From DAOTTX01 sp034437515 (lineage in GTDB: Bacteria; Chloroflexota; Anaerolineae; Aggregatilineales; Phototrophicaceae): 14,351 bases of DNA. The notes beneath the pieces are model-generated. The model made no database searches. It had not been told where the DNA came from and saw nothing but the letters and a program-made list of their open reading frames with translations. A program made the translations under genes and the position numbers. The stretch covers positions 1 through 14,351 of the forward strand of contig DAOTTX010000197.1 in the NCBI GenBank assembly GCA_034437515.1, written 5' to 3'. Within the stretch, counting starts at the first letter, position 1, and the number at the start of each line of letters is the position of its first letter. Below, in pieces: positions 7,997-14,351 of the stretch.

Positions 7997-8917
7997 ATGC
8001 AGAATATTCAAGAATCCACACGCCCGGAGAAGCTGCGGCTGGCTCTGCAATTAACACGCTGGCGGCATCATGTGCCGTTCGTCGTACCGCTGACGATTAT
8101 CGGGGCGATGATGGCGGTGGAAACACACGCCGTTCGGATCGACTGGCGACTGGCGTTTGTCATCCTCGGCAACATCCTGTTGATGTCGGCGGCGTTCGTC
8201 ATCAATGATCTGGCAGATGCGGAAGACGATGCCCGCGACCCGGAAAAAGCCGCCAAGAACGTGATTAGCAACGGGCAGTTCGACTATGACAGCGGTATGC
8301 TGGTTTACTGGGGTACCGTCGCGTTCTCGTTGATCTTCTACCTGTTCGGTGGGGCTTGGGCGTTGTTCTGGGGGACGGTGGGGCACACGCTGGCCTATAT
8401 GTATTCAATGTCACCGTTTCGCCTGAAGGCGCGGCCTGTCGTCGATGTGGTTACTCATGCGGTCGGTGCGGGTAGTCTGTTGGTGTTGATCGGATATTTT
8501 CTCTACAGCACTTCACCGGGGTCTGGATGGTATATCATCTTAGGGTTGGCGCTGGGGTCGGCTTATGGTCAATTTTACAATCAAATGGATGACTACCAGA
8601 TAGACCGTGCGGCTGGGTTGCGCAACACGACTCAATTATGTGGAGAAGCCGTCGCAAAGGTGTTGATGTACCTGTGCCTGTTGGCGGCGGTCGCGTGCTT
8701 TGGCTTGGCGATTGCGTCGAGCGTGTTCCCGCCCTGGTTAGGGACGGTCGTCGTCGGTGGTGGTGTCGCATGTTCGATGTTCATCTGGAAAACCGACATG
8801 CGCGGCAATGAAGCTGGCCTCCACGCCTTGCAGGTGCCCGTCCTGCTTATCTTCAACCTTGCGGCGATGCTGTGGCTCGCCGACGCACTTGGTTTGATGG
8901 TCAGCAGTGTAACATAA
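7997..8917 (+). CDS. UbiA-family prenyltransferase
   Basis: This 306-residue integral membrane enzyme has about eight or nine hydrophobic segments. UbiA enzymes transfer a prenyl chain from a polyprenyl diphosphate to an acceptor, using Mg2+ held by two aspartate motifs. Both are present: NDLADAEDDARD (NDxxDxxxD form, about residues 70-81) and NQMDDYQIDRAAG (about 195-207). Length fits the family. AGGTGG sits about ten bases before the ATG. The gene stands alone: the permease upstream is divergent and a strong terminator follows. No ubiquinone, menaquinone, haem or chlorophyll genes are nearby, so the acceptor (quinone ring, haem, chlorophyll-like ring or glycerophosphate) cannot be assigned. 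Confidence 0.88.
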   Translation: MQNIQESTRPEKLRLALQLTRWRHHVPFVVPLTIIGAMMAVETHAVRIDWRLAFVILGNILLMSAAFVINDLADAEDDARDPEKAAKNVISNGQFDYDSGMLVYWGTVAFSLIFYLFGGAWALFWGTVGHTLAYMYSMSPFRLKARPVVDVVTHAVGAGSLLVLIGYFLYSTSPGSGWYIILGLALGSAYGQFYNQMDDYQIDRAAGLRNTTQLCGEAVAKVLMYLCLLAAVACFGLAIASSVFPPWLGTVVVGGGVACSMFIWKTDMRGNEAGLHALQVPVLLIFNLAAMLWLADALGLMVSSVT

Positions 8918-8942
8918 TCCTAAAATTTCCCGAATTTTCTGT

Positions 8943-8968
8943 AAGCCTGTTGTACACAGGCTTTTTTT
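8943..8968 (+). terminator. Intrinsic terminator after the UbiA-family gene
   Basis: AAGCCTGT and ACAGGCTT make a perfect 8 bp stem with a 5-base loop. Together with the last two stem bases, seven consecutive Ts (8962-8968) follow the hairpin. It lies 25 bases past the stop codon and separates this gene from the TIR cluster. Confidence 0.9.
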
Positions 8969-9101
8969 GTCGGTAGAATAATAATGAGAATGACTGTCTT
9001 TATTCTTCGATGTTTGCTTATACTTACCGTAATTGTTCTATCGAATAATTGTTGTCTAATTAGAAATAAATTTAAAATTAATTACTTTGATTGAGTTGTA
9101 G

Positions 9102-9110
9102 TGTTACAAT
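9102..9110 (+). promoter_or_regulatory. Extended -10 promoter at the head of the TIR cluster
   Basis: TGTTACAAT is an extended -10 element (TGn plus TACAAT) in a strongly AT-rich spacer (about 8969-9140), 36 bases before the GTG start. No good -35 box is seen at standard spacing. This is the likely transcription start for the TIR-FHA gene and perhaps the genes behind it. Confidence 0.5.
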
Positions 9111-9146
9111 CAGATTGTTTTAGTGTAAATTTAAGGATTATCGGTC

Positions 9147-9959
9147 GTGGCGAAGCTCTTCGTATCGTATGCACATGAAGACGTTGTATTTGCCGAAAAC
9201 GTCAAACTGAGTTTGGAACGCTTCAGTCATGAGGTGTGGATTGACCACGAAGGACTTCATGCGGGTGTTGATTGGGGACGGGGTATCGACGATGCGATCC
9301 AGGCGGCTGATGTGCTGCTGCTGATTGTCTCCGAAGATGCGATGGACTCGAAATATGTGACTTATGAGTGGTCTTATGCGCTCGGCGCGAGTGTGCCGAT
9401 TATTCCTTTGCTATACAAGCAGATAGACGAAGGCTATTTGCACCCTCGGCTGGCGAAGATCCAGTATGTGGATATGAGCCACCGGCGCTATTGGGACGAG
9501 TTGAATCGTGAAATCAAACAGTTAGCCCGACAAAACAAATCCGCTCATTACGAGCTAGACCGCTTGCCGGGTGGTTATGAGACGCAGTCAACCGACATCA
9601 ACGTCGGCTCGACGACAGCAGACGGCGTGACGGCGACGCTACCCACACGACCGACCTGTTATCAGTTGACCGTGGTCGCTGGCCCGGAAGCGGGGAAGTC
9701 TTTTACGCTGACAAACCAGCTTTATCGCCTGGGGCGCGAACCGGATAATGACATTGTCATCGGTGAACGCACAATCAGCCGCTATCATCTGCATCTGTTG
9801 CGCAGTGATGATACTTACGGCATTCTGGATTTGAATTCCAGCAATGGTACGACGGTCGATGGGTTTCGTGTGACCAATCTGAAATTGCTACATCACAACG
9901 CAAAAATCACGGTCGGCGGTGTGGTCGTGTTGCATTTTAAAGTAACTGACCTAAACTGA
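9147..9959 (+). CDS. TIR-FHA fusion protein
   Basis: This 270-residue soluble protein has a TIR domain (residues 1-130), a Thr/Ser-rich linker (146-170) and an FHA domain (172-268). The TIR opens with KLFVSYAHED and carries SKYVTYEW, where Glu74 matches the glutamate that bacterial TIR NADases use to cleave NAD+. The FHA domain, which binds phosphothreonine peptides, keeps its conserved residues: Gly196-Arg197 in LGREPDND, Ser211 and His214 in SRYH, and Asn233-Gly234 in SSNGT. The threonine-rich linker could itself be the phosphorylated ligand. The start is GTG, supported by AAGGA nine bases upstream and by the TIR beginning at residue 3. It heads a run of four plus-strand genes. Its activator is not visible, and no Ser/Thr kinase lies in the window. 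A scaffolding rather than enzymatic TIR remains possible. Confidence 0.92.
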   Translation: MAKLFVSYAHEDVVFAENVKLSLERFSHEVWIDHEGLHAGVDWGRGIDDAIQAADVLLLIVSEDAMDSKYVTYEWSYALGASVPIIPLLYKQIDEGYLHPRLAKIQYVDMSHRRYWDELNREIKQLARQNKSAHYELDRLPGGYETQSTDINVGSTTADGVTATLPTRPTCYQLTVVAGPEAGKSFTLTNQLYRLGREPDNDIVIGERTISRYHLHLLRSDDTYGILDLNSSNGTTVDGFRVTNLKLLHHNAKITVGGVVVLHFKVTDLN

Positions 9960-10083
9960 AGAAGATCATCATGGTTCCCACGAATATAAGATTTCCGTCT
10001 TGTTTGTCGATTATTTACTTTTTTCAGTGGGTTCCTGCTGTATGATGAGCTTGGCAAAGGCTGACAGGGATCAGGATCGAAGT

Positions 10084-10467
10084 ATGACCGAAGCAAGTGA
10101 AGTCACGATTTTAATCGTCGAAGACTCCGACGAAGTCGCTAATATCGTCATCATCGGGTTGCGCAAGACTGGATGGAACGTACATCATGCGGTCAACGCG
10201 CAGGCGGCATTGGATTTTCTGCGCAATAAGCGACCTGACGTTATCCTGCTGGATATTGGTCTGCCGGTGATGAATGGTTGGCAACTTTTAGACGAAATCT
10301 ATAAAGATGAAGATAATCTCACAATCCCGGTAATTGTGCTTTCTGCATATACCGATGGTGAAAATCTCAAAACGGGACAGCTATACAATATTTACCGTTA
10401 TCTAGGTAAGCCCGTTACGCCGCAAGACCTACGTCAAGTGATTAAAATGGCGCTTGATTCGGGCTAA
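10084..10467 (+). CDS. Single-domain CheY-like response regulator
   Basis: This 127-residue protein is one receiver domain with nothing attached. It keeps the acidic pair Glu13-Asp14 (IVEDSDE), phospho-acceptor Asp57 (LLDIGLP), switch Ser87 (VLSAY) and Lys109 (LGKPV), so it should accept phosphate from a histidine kinase. No kinase or output domain is in the window, so it probably signals by binding a partner. It sits between the two TIR genes, and the next frame opens nine bases after its stop. The reading frame extends up to 10000, but I chose ATG 10084 because AGGA lies seven bases upstream and the receiver fold begins at residue 8. The 28 extra upstream residues have no family match. Confidence 0.9.
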   Translation: MTEASEVTILIVEDSDEVANIVIIGLRKTGWNVHHAVNAQAALDFLRNKRPDVILLDIGLPVMNGWQLLDEIYKDEDNLTIPVIVLSAYTDGENLKTGQLYNIYRYLGKPVTPQDLRQVIKMALDSG

Positions 10468-10476
10468 AAGTCCCCT

Positions 10477-11904
10477 GTGACTGTTTGTAGGTCGTTTCTA
10501 AACAGCCTAAATCAAGTTATACTAATAGACAGAAAATCAGGACCTTCAAACGAACTTTATGGGAAAAACCAAGTGGGCCACGTTTTTATCAGTTATAGCA
10601 GACACGACACGCAGATTATGCAGCGGGTACGTGATGACCTGCGCGGTCATGGCCTGGAGTTATGGACGGACGAGGCTATGCAGCCTGGCAATCCGTCCTG
10701 GCAAGATACTATCGAAGAAGCCATCGAAAATGCCGGATGTATCGTCGTCATCCTTTCCCCTCATGCGAAGAAATCACGCTGGGTGCGTGAAGAAATGCGC
10801 TATGCCGAAGCACAGAATGTGCGGATTTTCCCCATCCTGGCAGAGGGTAGTGCGAAGCGATCAGTACCGTTTGGCTTCCTGACGGCACAATGGGTGGACA
10901 TCCGGCAAGAATCGGATTATATGCCGACGATCAAGCGGTTGGCTGGGACGATCCGCTTTCATCTCGGTCTGGAGTCGATTAACGAGGATGAGAGAAACCG
11001 GACTGGCCTCAGCCTGGATACAAACACGGTTCGCGCCGTTGGTGAAGAAACGCCGACCAGAGAAGTTCCTAACCCGCTGTTCCCACCTGACATCTCCAAA
11101 GCGATCATGGTGCTGCAAAATCGAGAGAACAAATGGTGGCGGCGGGTTGATGCGATCAATCATCTGGGGGAATTGCGCGATGTACGTGTGAAGGGTGTGT
11201 TGGAGGCTTACCTCGATGACGACGACCTTGACGTACAGGCCGCCGCCCGCCGTGCGTTGAATCTGATTGAAGCGCATGAGACACGCGAATCAACGGCGGT
11301 TCAGCAAGAAAACACATTCGACACCATCCCGTTTGTCAGCCGTGACAGGCTGGTCGAGAAAGAGGCCCCGCCGGCAGATGTGAAAACACTCAAGCTCATG
11401 GTCACTGGGCCGGATGCGTTGTTGCGAGAGCAGTTTATTCGCACGATCAGTGAGGTTGAAGTGCTCAGCCGGCGCAGCAATCAGCCCGATCTGGTACAGC
11501 GAGAAGTGAATATGTCCTTTGGGCAGATCAGCGTGACGGACGAACTGGTAGTTTATCTCTTCGGGACGCCCGGCAGACGTCGTTTCATCGCTGTATGGGA
11601 TATTCTGACAGAGGGGATGCTCGGTTCGGTGATCGTGATCGACAGTGCGGAACCGAACGCCTTTTATCAGGTACGGTCTGTGGTACAGGCGATTGAGAAC
11701 GAGCATCACGGTCTCCCGTGTGTCATCGCCGCCGCTAACCGTGATGCGCTGCACGCCTGGCGCATAGAGGACATGCGACGGGCGCTGCGCCTCAGTGATG
11801 AAGTGCCGATGCTGGCCTGTGACATTCATGACTCCGAACAGGTCAAAGAAGTATTATTGGAGTTGATCTACCGTTTGCCGGTCGATGTCGATACGGGTGA
11901 ATAA
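10477..11904 (+). CDS. TIR-HEAT-GTPase-like protein with degenerate P-loop
   Basis: This protein of up to 475 residues has three parts. A TIR domain (about 34-165) has HVFISYSRHD, WTDEAMQPG and SRWVREEM, with Glu106 at the NADase glutamate position. A helical segment (205-268; WWRRVDAINHLGELRD, then DLDVQAAARRALNLI) looks like a HEAT-type repeat pair. The C-terminal domain (303-466) resembles predicted GTPases of the Srprb/MglA-like COG2229 group, with TISEVEVLS, LVVYLFGTPG and SEQVKEVLLELI. Its nucleotide site is broken: TGPDALLRE (310-318) replaces the usual GxxxxGK[ST], and ANRDAL (420-425) lacks the aspartate of NKxD. It is probably a pseudo-GTPase used for binding. The start is uncertain. 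GTG 10477 gives 32 unmatched residues, whereas GTG 10573, preceded by GGGA, would begin exactly at the TIR, as in the TIR-FHA protein. Confidence 0.88.
   Translation: MTVCRSFLNSLNQVILIDRKSGPSNELYGKNQVGHVFISYSRHDTQIMQRVRDDLRGHGLELWTDEAMQPGNPSWQDTIEEAIENAGCIVVILSPHAKKSRWVREEMRYAEAQNVRIFPILAEGSAKRSVPFGFLTAQWVDIRQESDYMPTIKRLAGTIRFHLGLESINEDERNRTGLSLDTNTVRAVGEETPTREVPNPLFPPDISKAIMVLQNRENKWWRRVDAINHLGELRDVRVKGVLEAYLDDDDLDVQAAARRALNLIEAHETRESTAVQQENTFDTIPFVSRDRLVEKEAPPADVKTLKLMVTGPDALLREQFIRTISEVEVLSRRSNQPDLVQREVNMSFGQISVTDELVVYLFGTPGRRRFIAVWDILTEGMLGSVIVIDSAEPNAFYQVRSVVQAIENEHHGLPCVIAAANRDALHAWRIEDMRRALRLSDEVPMLACDIHDSEQVKEVLLELIYRLPVDVDTGE
10518..10523 (+). promoter_or_regulatory. Possible internal -10 box before the second TIR gene
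   Basis: TATACT lies inside the first codons of the long reading frame, 50 bases before the alternative GTG start at 10573. There is no good -35 match. If used, it would favour the shorter protein and give the gene its own transcript. Confidence 0.2.
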
Positions 11905-12036
11905 GTGCGGAACAGGCCAATGAGAGAGACAATTACGGTGGCACGCTCACCGTTTTTTGATTCTGTAACAACAATCTGCCCGTTTGAGGTTTATACTTGT
12001 ATTGTGGATGCAATTGCCAGGGTTGGAAAGGAAACT

Positions 12037-13527
12037 ATGCGTAAACTTTTATTGTTATCGCTGCTCGTGATGGGTTTCGTCATCGGGATTGATGCGCAAG
12101 ATGAATCCCGGCAAGTCACAATAGAGCTTGACGCGCTGCGCTCCTGTAATTTCCAGAGCAATGTCGAGGTGAGTGGTCTACGGCTCGGTGCGGTGGTCGT
12201 CAATCTGGACGAAGGGCGCGGGTGTGCCGACCAACTGGATACACCGTTTCCGGTTGCCAGTGTGCCGAAGGTCTTTGTACTCGGCGCGTTCCTGCAACAG
12301 GTGACGCTGGGCTGGCATGACTTTAACGATGAGTTTCTGTTTACCGAAGACTATGTGATGGGTGGCTCGTCGGATTGCCTGAGTTACAATGATGTCGGTC
12401 GGCGTTTTACGCTGCGCTACATCAGTAACGTGATGATCTGGTGCAGTGATAACAGCGCCACCTGGATTTTGATGGAGTTGATCGGTTATTCGTCCGTACA
12501 AGCCTATATTGACACACTGGCGATTGAGGGCATCGGGCCGGTGCTGCCCTATGCCGAAGTGGATCGTCTTAAGCTGGCGTTGATCGACCCACGCTGGTCA
12601 GATGTGCCGCTACATCTCGCGTCGCAGTATTATCGTCGCCGGATCACCGATGGACTCGTGCCGAATTACTTTGATGAGATGCCAAATTACAGCCGTAGCC
12701 AGCGCCGGGAGGCCAACGCGCAGTATTTTTATCTCTACGACTATAATACGATCACCCCGCGTGCGATGTACACATATCTGATGATGATGCGCGACGACCT
12801 GAACAGCGACGACTTTAATAAATCTCTGGCGGCTTGGTGGTTCTTCGAGACGCTGATGCTGACCCAGCGCCAATACTCCACGCAAGATTTACCGCCGACC
12901 GTTTACGTCGGGGCAAAGAACGGGTGGGACTATGGCCTGAAAGCCGAAGTCAGCCTGGCGTTCAGGTCGTTTGCGACCAACGAGCCGGAGGCATTGATCG
13001 TGATCTTCGCGCACCAGACCGACCTCTATGCACCGGATGTGGCCTTGCCCAACGACGAGGATGACTTACTCAATCGTTACCTGGAAAGTATCTCACCGCA
13101 GATCGAATGGATCGTCTACCCGGTAGAGCCGATGCCTGAGCTATCTCTAAACTCGAACATTCTCTCGGTGACGTTGGCGCGTGAGGAAGCGGTCGAAGCC
13201 TGTCGTGAGAACAGTGATGGTTCAACCGCGACGGCCTATCTGGAAGCACTGGCGCGCTGCTGGCGCAATCTGCCGTCTCTGGATCGCCTGCCGGTCAATC
13301 AACGCATCGGCACTGGTATCGAGATGCGCCGTGTCGATCAAGAAGCACGGTTGACCATCGTCTACAATGCGCCGGACGGCCAGCAATATGCTTATCAATA
13401 CAACACGTTGTTCGTCACGCAGGATAACGTCTACTGGTATCACCGTCTGGATCAAGTCGGAACGTGGCAGATAGATATCTACCAGAACCTCGAACTTGTT
13501 TATACTGAAAGTATTGATGTGAATTAG
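12037..13527 (+). CDS. Exported serine hydrolase of the class A beta-lactamase fold
   Basis: This 496-residue protein begins with a signal peptide (MRKLLLLSLLVMGFVIGIDA) and should act outside the cytoplasmic membrane. The hydrolase domain (about 25-375) has the three active-site motifs of penicillin-recognising enzymes: Ser75-x-x-Lys78 in ASVPK, Ser137-Asp-Asn139 in CSDN, and Lys294-Asn-Gly in AKNGW where beta-lactamases have KTG. Residues about 390-496 form an extra domain I do not recognise, with a probable strand-rich end (YAYQYNTLFV, VYWYHRLD). The substrate may be a peptidoglycan peptide or an ester; drug resistance should not be assumed. The frame is open back to 11905, but ATG 12037 is preferred because AAGGAA precedes it closely and the signal peptide starts there. 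A TATACT at 11992-11997 may give it a separate promoter. Confidence 0.88.
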   Translation: MRKLLLLSLLVMGFVIGIDAQDESRQVTIELDALRSCNFQSNVEVSGLRLGAVVVNLDEGRGCADQLDTPFPVASVPKVFVLGAFLQQVTLGWHDFNDEFLFTEDYVMGGSSDCLSYNDVGRRFTLRYISNVMIWCSDNSATWILMELIGYSSVQAYIDTLAIEGIGPVLPYAEVDRLKLALIDPRWSDVPLHLASQYYRRRITDGLVPNYFDEMPNYSRSQRREANAQYFYLYDYNTITPRAMYTYLMMMRDDLNSDDFNKSLAAWWFFETLMLTQRQYSTQDLPPTVYVGAKNGWDYGLKAEVSLAFRSFATNEPEALIVIFAHQTDLYAPDVALPNDEDDLLNRYLESISPQIEWIVYPVEPMPELSLNSNILSVTLAREEAVEACRENSDGSTATAYLEALARCWRNLPSLDRLPVNQRIGTGIEMRRVDQEARLTIVYNAPDGQQYAYQYNTLFVTQDNVYWYHRLDQVGTWQIDIYQNLELVYTESIDVN

Positions 13528-13593
13528 GATTCACAACCTATGCCCCGCAGGTGATGCGCTGCGTATAGGCGTTGTTCGGTGATGCGTGACGGC

Positions 13594-13630
13594 AAACCGG
13601 TCAACCAGGAAGAACGGCCTGAGCCGGTTT
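13594..13630. terminator. Possible bidirectional terminator between converging genes
   Basis: AAACCGG (13594-13600) and CCGGTTT (13624-13630) are inverted copies with a 23-base loop. A smaller GC hairpin, CGGC-CTGA-GCCG, sits at 13615-13626 and ends in GTTT. The site is in the roughly 100-base gap between converging genes but overlaps the stop codon of the minus-strand gene. The T-runs are short. Confidence 0.28.
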
Positions 13631-14021
13631 AGTGACTGGATTCTGCTAATTTGATGGCCTCGCGGGCGACCCCGTAGGCTTCGCCGAGTGTCTGGCAGAC
13701 CTGCATATTCGGCAGCGCCGCCGGATAAAGCCGGTTGAACATATCCATCATCATCTGTAAGAAGCGCCCGGTGCCGACGATGACATTGATGCTGGCCTTA
13801 TGGAGGTTGGCTTCTGCATAGCGCCCGGTGGAAAGAAAATTGGGCGGGATGCCGGTTGTGTTGGTGAAATCGTAGATAGCGACGTAGGTATGGTCGATGG
13901 CACTTGCCATCTCACGCGAGTGCTTCATGGCCTCGTAATATTCGTTGAGCGTCCACGCGCCGCGAAAGCAGATGTGCTGAATGTTGTTGTTGCTGTCCGT
14001 CCATTGTAATTCGATTGCCAT
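13629..14021 (-). CDS. Small unknown protein, possibly STAS/SpoIIAA-like
   Basis: This 130-residue soluble protein has no signal peptide or membrane segment. Its pattern, a strand ending in CFRGAWTLNEYYEAM, then a helix, then YVAIYDFTNTTGIPP, a helix with GRYAEANL, and INVIVGTGRFLQMMMDMF, alternates strands and helices. It recalls STAS or SpoIIAA-like folds that act as protein-protein switches, but I see no decisive motif, so the function is unassigned. The frame could start eight codons earlier (14045). I prefer ATG 14021 because GGGGA lies a few bases upstream and residues from MAIELQW onward look like folded protein. It converges with the serine hydrolase gene and has a plausible promoter of its own. 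Confidence 0.72.
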   Translation of the reverse strand: MAIELQWTDSNNNIQHICFRGAWTLNEYYEAMKHSREMASAIDHTYVAIYDFTNTTGIPPNFLSTGRYAEANLHKASINVIVGTGRFLQMMMDMFNRLYPAALPNMQVCQTLGEAYGVAREAIKLAESSH

Positions 14022-14100
14022 GTGTATCCCCGATGATTTTATCATTTGCTGGTCAGGATGTGCAAAATCGAATGTAGTTTAAAGAAATTATTACGTGGGG

Positions 14101-14129
14101 ATTATAGCGGCAATACGGACGATGCCCAA
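14101..14129 (-). promoter_or_regulatory. Candidate sigma70-type promoter for the small unknown gene
   Basis: On the minus strand, TTGGGC (14124-14129) and a perfect TATAAT (14101-14106) are separated by exactly 17 bases. The -10 box is about 80 bases before the preferred start codon. Only the first three bases of the -35 box match consensus. Confidence 0.5.
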
Positions 14130-14329
14130 CGATTCAACAAAATCATCATTCAACCTCAAGCAAACATTATATGTAACGCAATCCTTCTCCGGCTGGGGCG
14201 TAGATACTTGTATGATGAAGATGTTGAACAAGAAGATAGGAAGGGTGTGGCTACTTTGCGTTTTAAGGGGTTGAAAGACAGAGGAAAACTCGCGACGATA
14301 ATGTAATCAACAATTGTCTGGGAGAAATC

Positions 14330-14351
14330 ATGTCTTTCAATAGCAGTATAA
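14330..14351 (+). CDS. Start of a further gene cut by the window edge
   Basis: GGGAG lies five bases before an ATG, followed by seven open codons (MSFNSSI) to the window edge. The spacing is ideal for a ribosome binding site, which is the only support. The product cannot be named. The spacer before it (14022-14329) holds the minus-strand promoter and no convincing gene. Confidence 0.45.

Noticed and set aside
11290..11829. Minus-strand open frame of 179 codons
   Set aside because: It is antisense to the GTPase-like domain, with no motif or ribosome binding site.
9147..11904. Canonical Thoeris, CBASS or TIR-STAND defence system
   Set aside because: There is no ThsA, nucleotide cyclase, STING, Argonaute or NB-ARC-type ATPase in the window, so a named system cannot be assigned.
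11905..12036. N-terminal extension of the serine hydrolase to the upstream GTG
   Set aside because: It would bury the signal peptide 44 residues inside the protein. ATG 12037 has a good ribosome binding site.
12037..13527. Beta-lactam resistance gene
   Set aside because: The KNG variant motif, greater length and extra C-terminal domain differ from true class A beta-lactamases. Only the general fold is supported.
14046..14306. Plus-strand frame of 86 codons
   Set aside because: It starts with TTG without a ribosome binding site, overlaps the promoter of the minus-strand gene and has no family features.

Overview
This 14.35 kb window looks like a chromosomal stretch of a free-living bacterium with moderate GC content. 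The protein mix fits a member of the Chloroflexota, perhaps class Anaerolineae: a PfaA-like megasynthase, an amino acid permease with a regulatory tail, TIR proteins joined to FHA or to HEAT and GTPase-like domains, and small signalling proteins. That assignment is an impression from family content, with no marker gene behind it. I see no tRNA, rRNA, CRISPR array, insertion sequence, integrase or phage gene.

Region 1 (1-4455, minus strand) is the first 1,485 codons of a type I polyketide/polyunsaturated fatty acid synthase subunit of PfaA type. Its order is ketosynthase, acyltransferase, coiled-coil linker, then at least three tandem acyl carrier domains, and it runs off the left edge. A perfect 22 bp inverted repeat lies just upstream of its start. 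Region 2 (4726-7778, minus strand) holds a stand-alone GAF protein and a 719-residue APC-family permease. The permease carries a C-terminal PTS EIIA-like domain, in which the phospho-accepting histidine appears to be replaced by asparagine, and an RCK_C (TrkA_C) domain. A hairpin terminator follows the permease. Region 3 (7997-8917, plus strand) is a solitary UbiA-family prenyltransferase, divergent from the permease and closed by a textbook intrinsic terminator.

Region 4 (9147-13527, plus strand) is the most unusual part. Four co-directional genes encode a TIR-FHA fusion, a single-domain CheY-like response regulator, a TIR-HEAT-GTPase-like protein whose P-loop has been lost, and an exported serine hydrolase of the class A beta-lactamase fold. 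Both TIR domains keep the glutamate expected for NAD+ hydrolysis. The order suggests a signalling or defence module in which phosphorylation inputs (the FHA domain and the receiver) act on two TIR effectors. This is inference and does not match a canonical TIR defence system. The TIR-FHA gene begins after an AT-rich spacer with an extended -10 promoter, so the group probably starts transcription there, although weak internal -10 boxes mean a single operon is not certain.

Region 5 (13629-14351) contains a converging small unknown protein with its own promoter, a spacer of about 280 bp, and at the very edge the ribosome binding site and first seven codons of another plus-strand gene.
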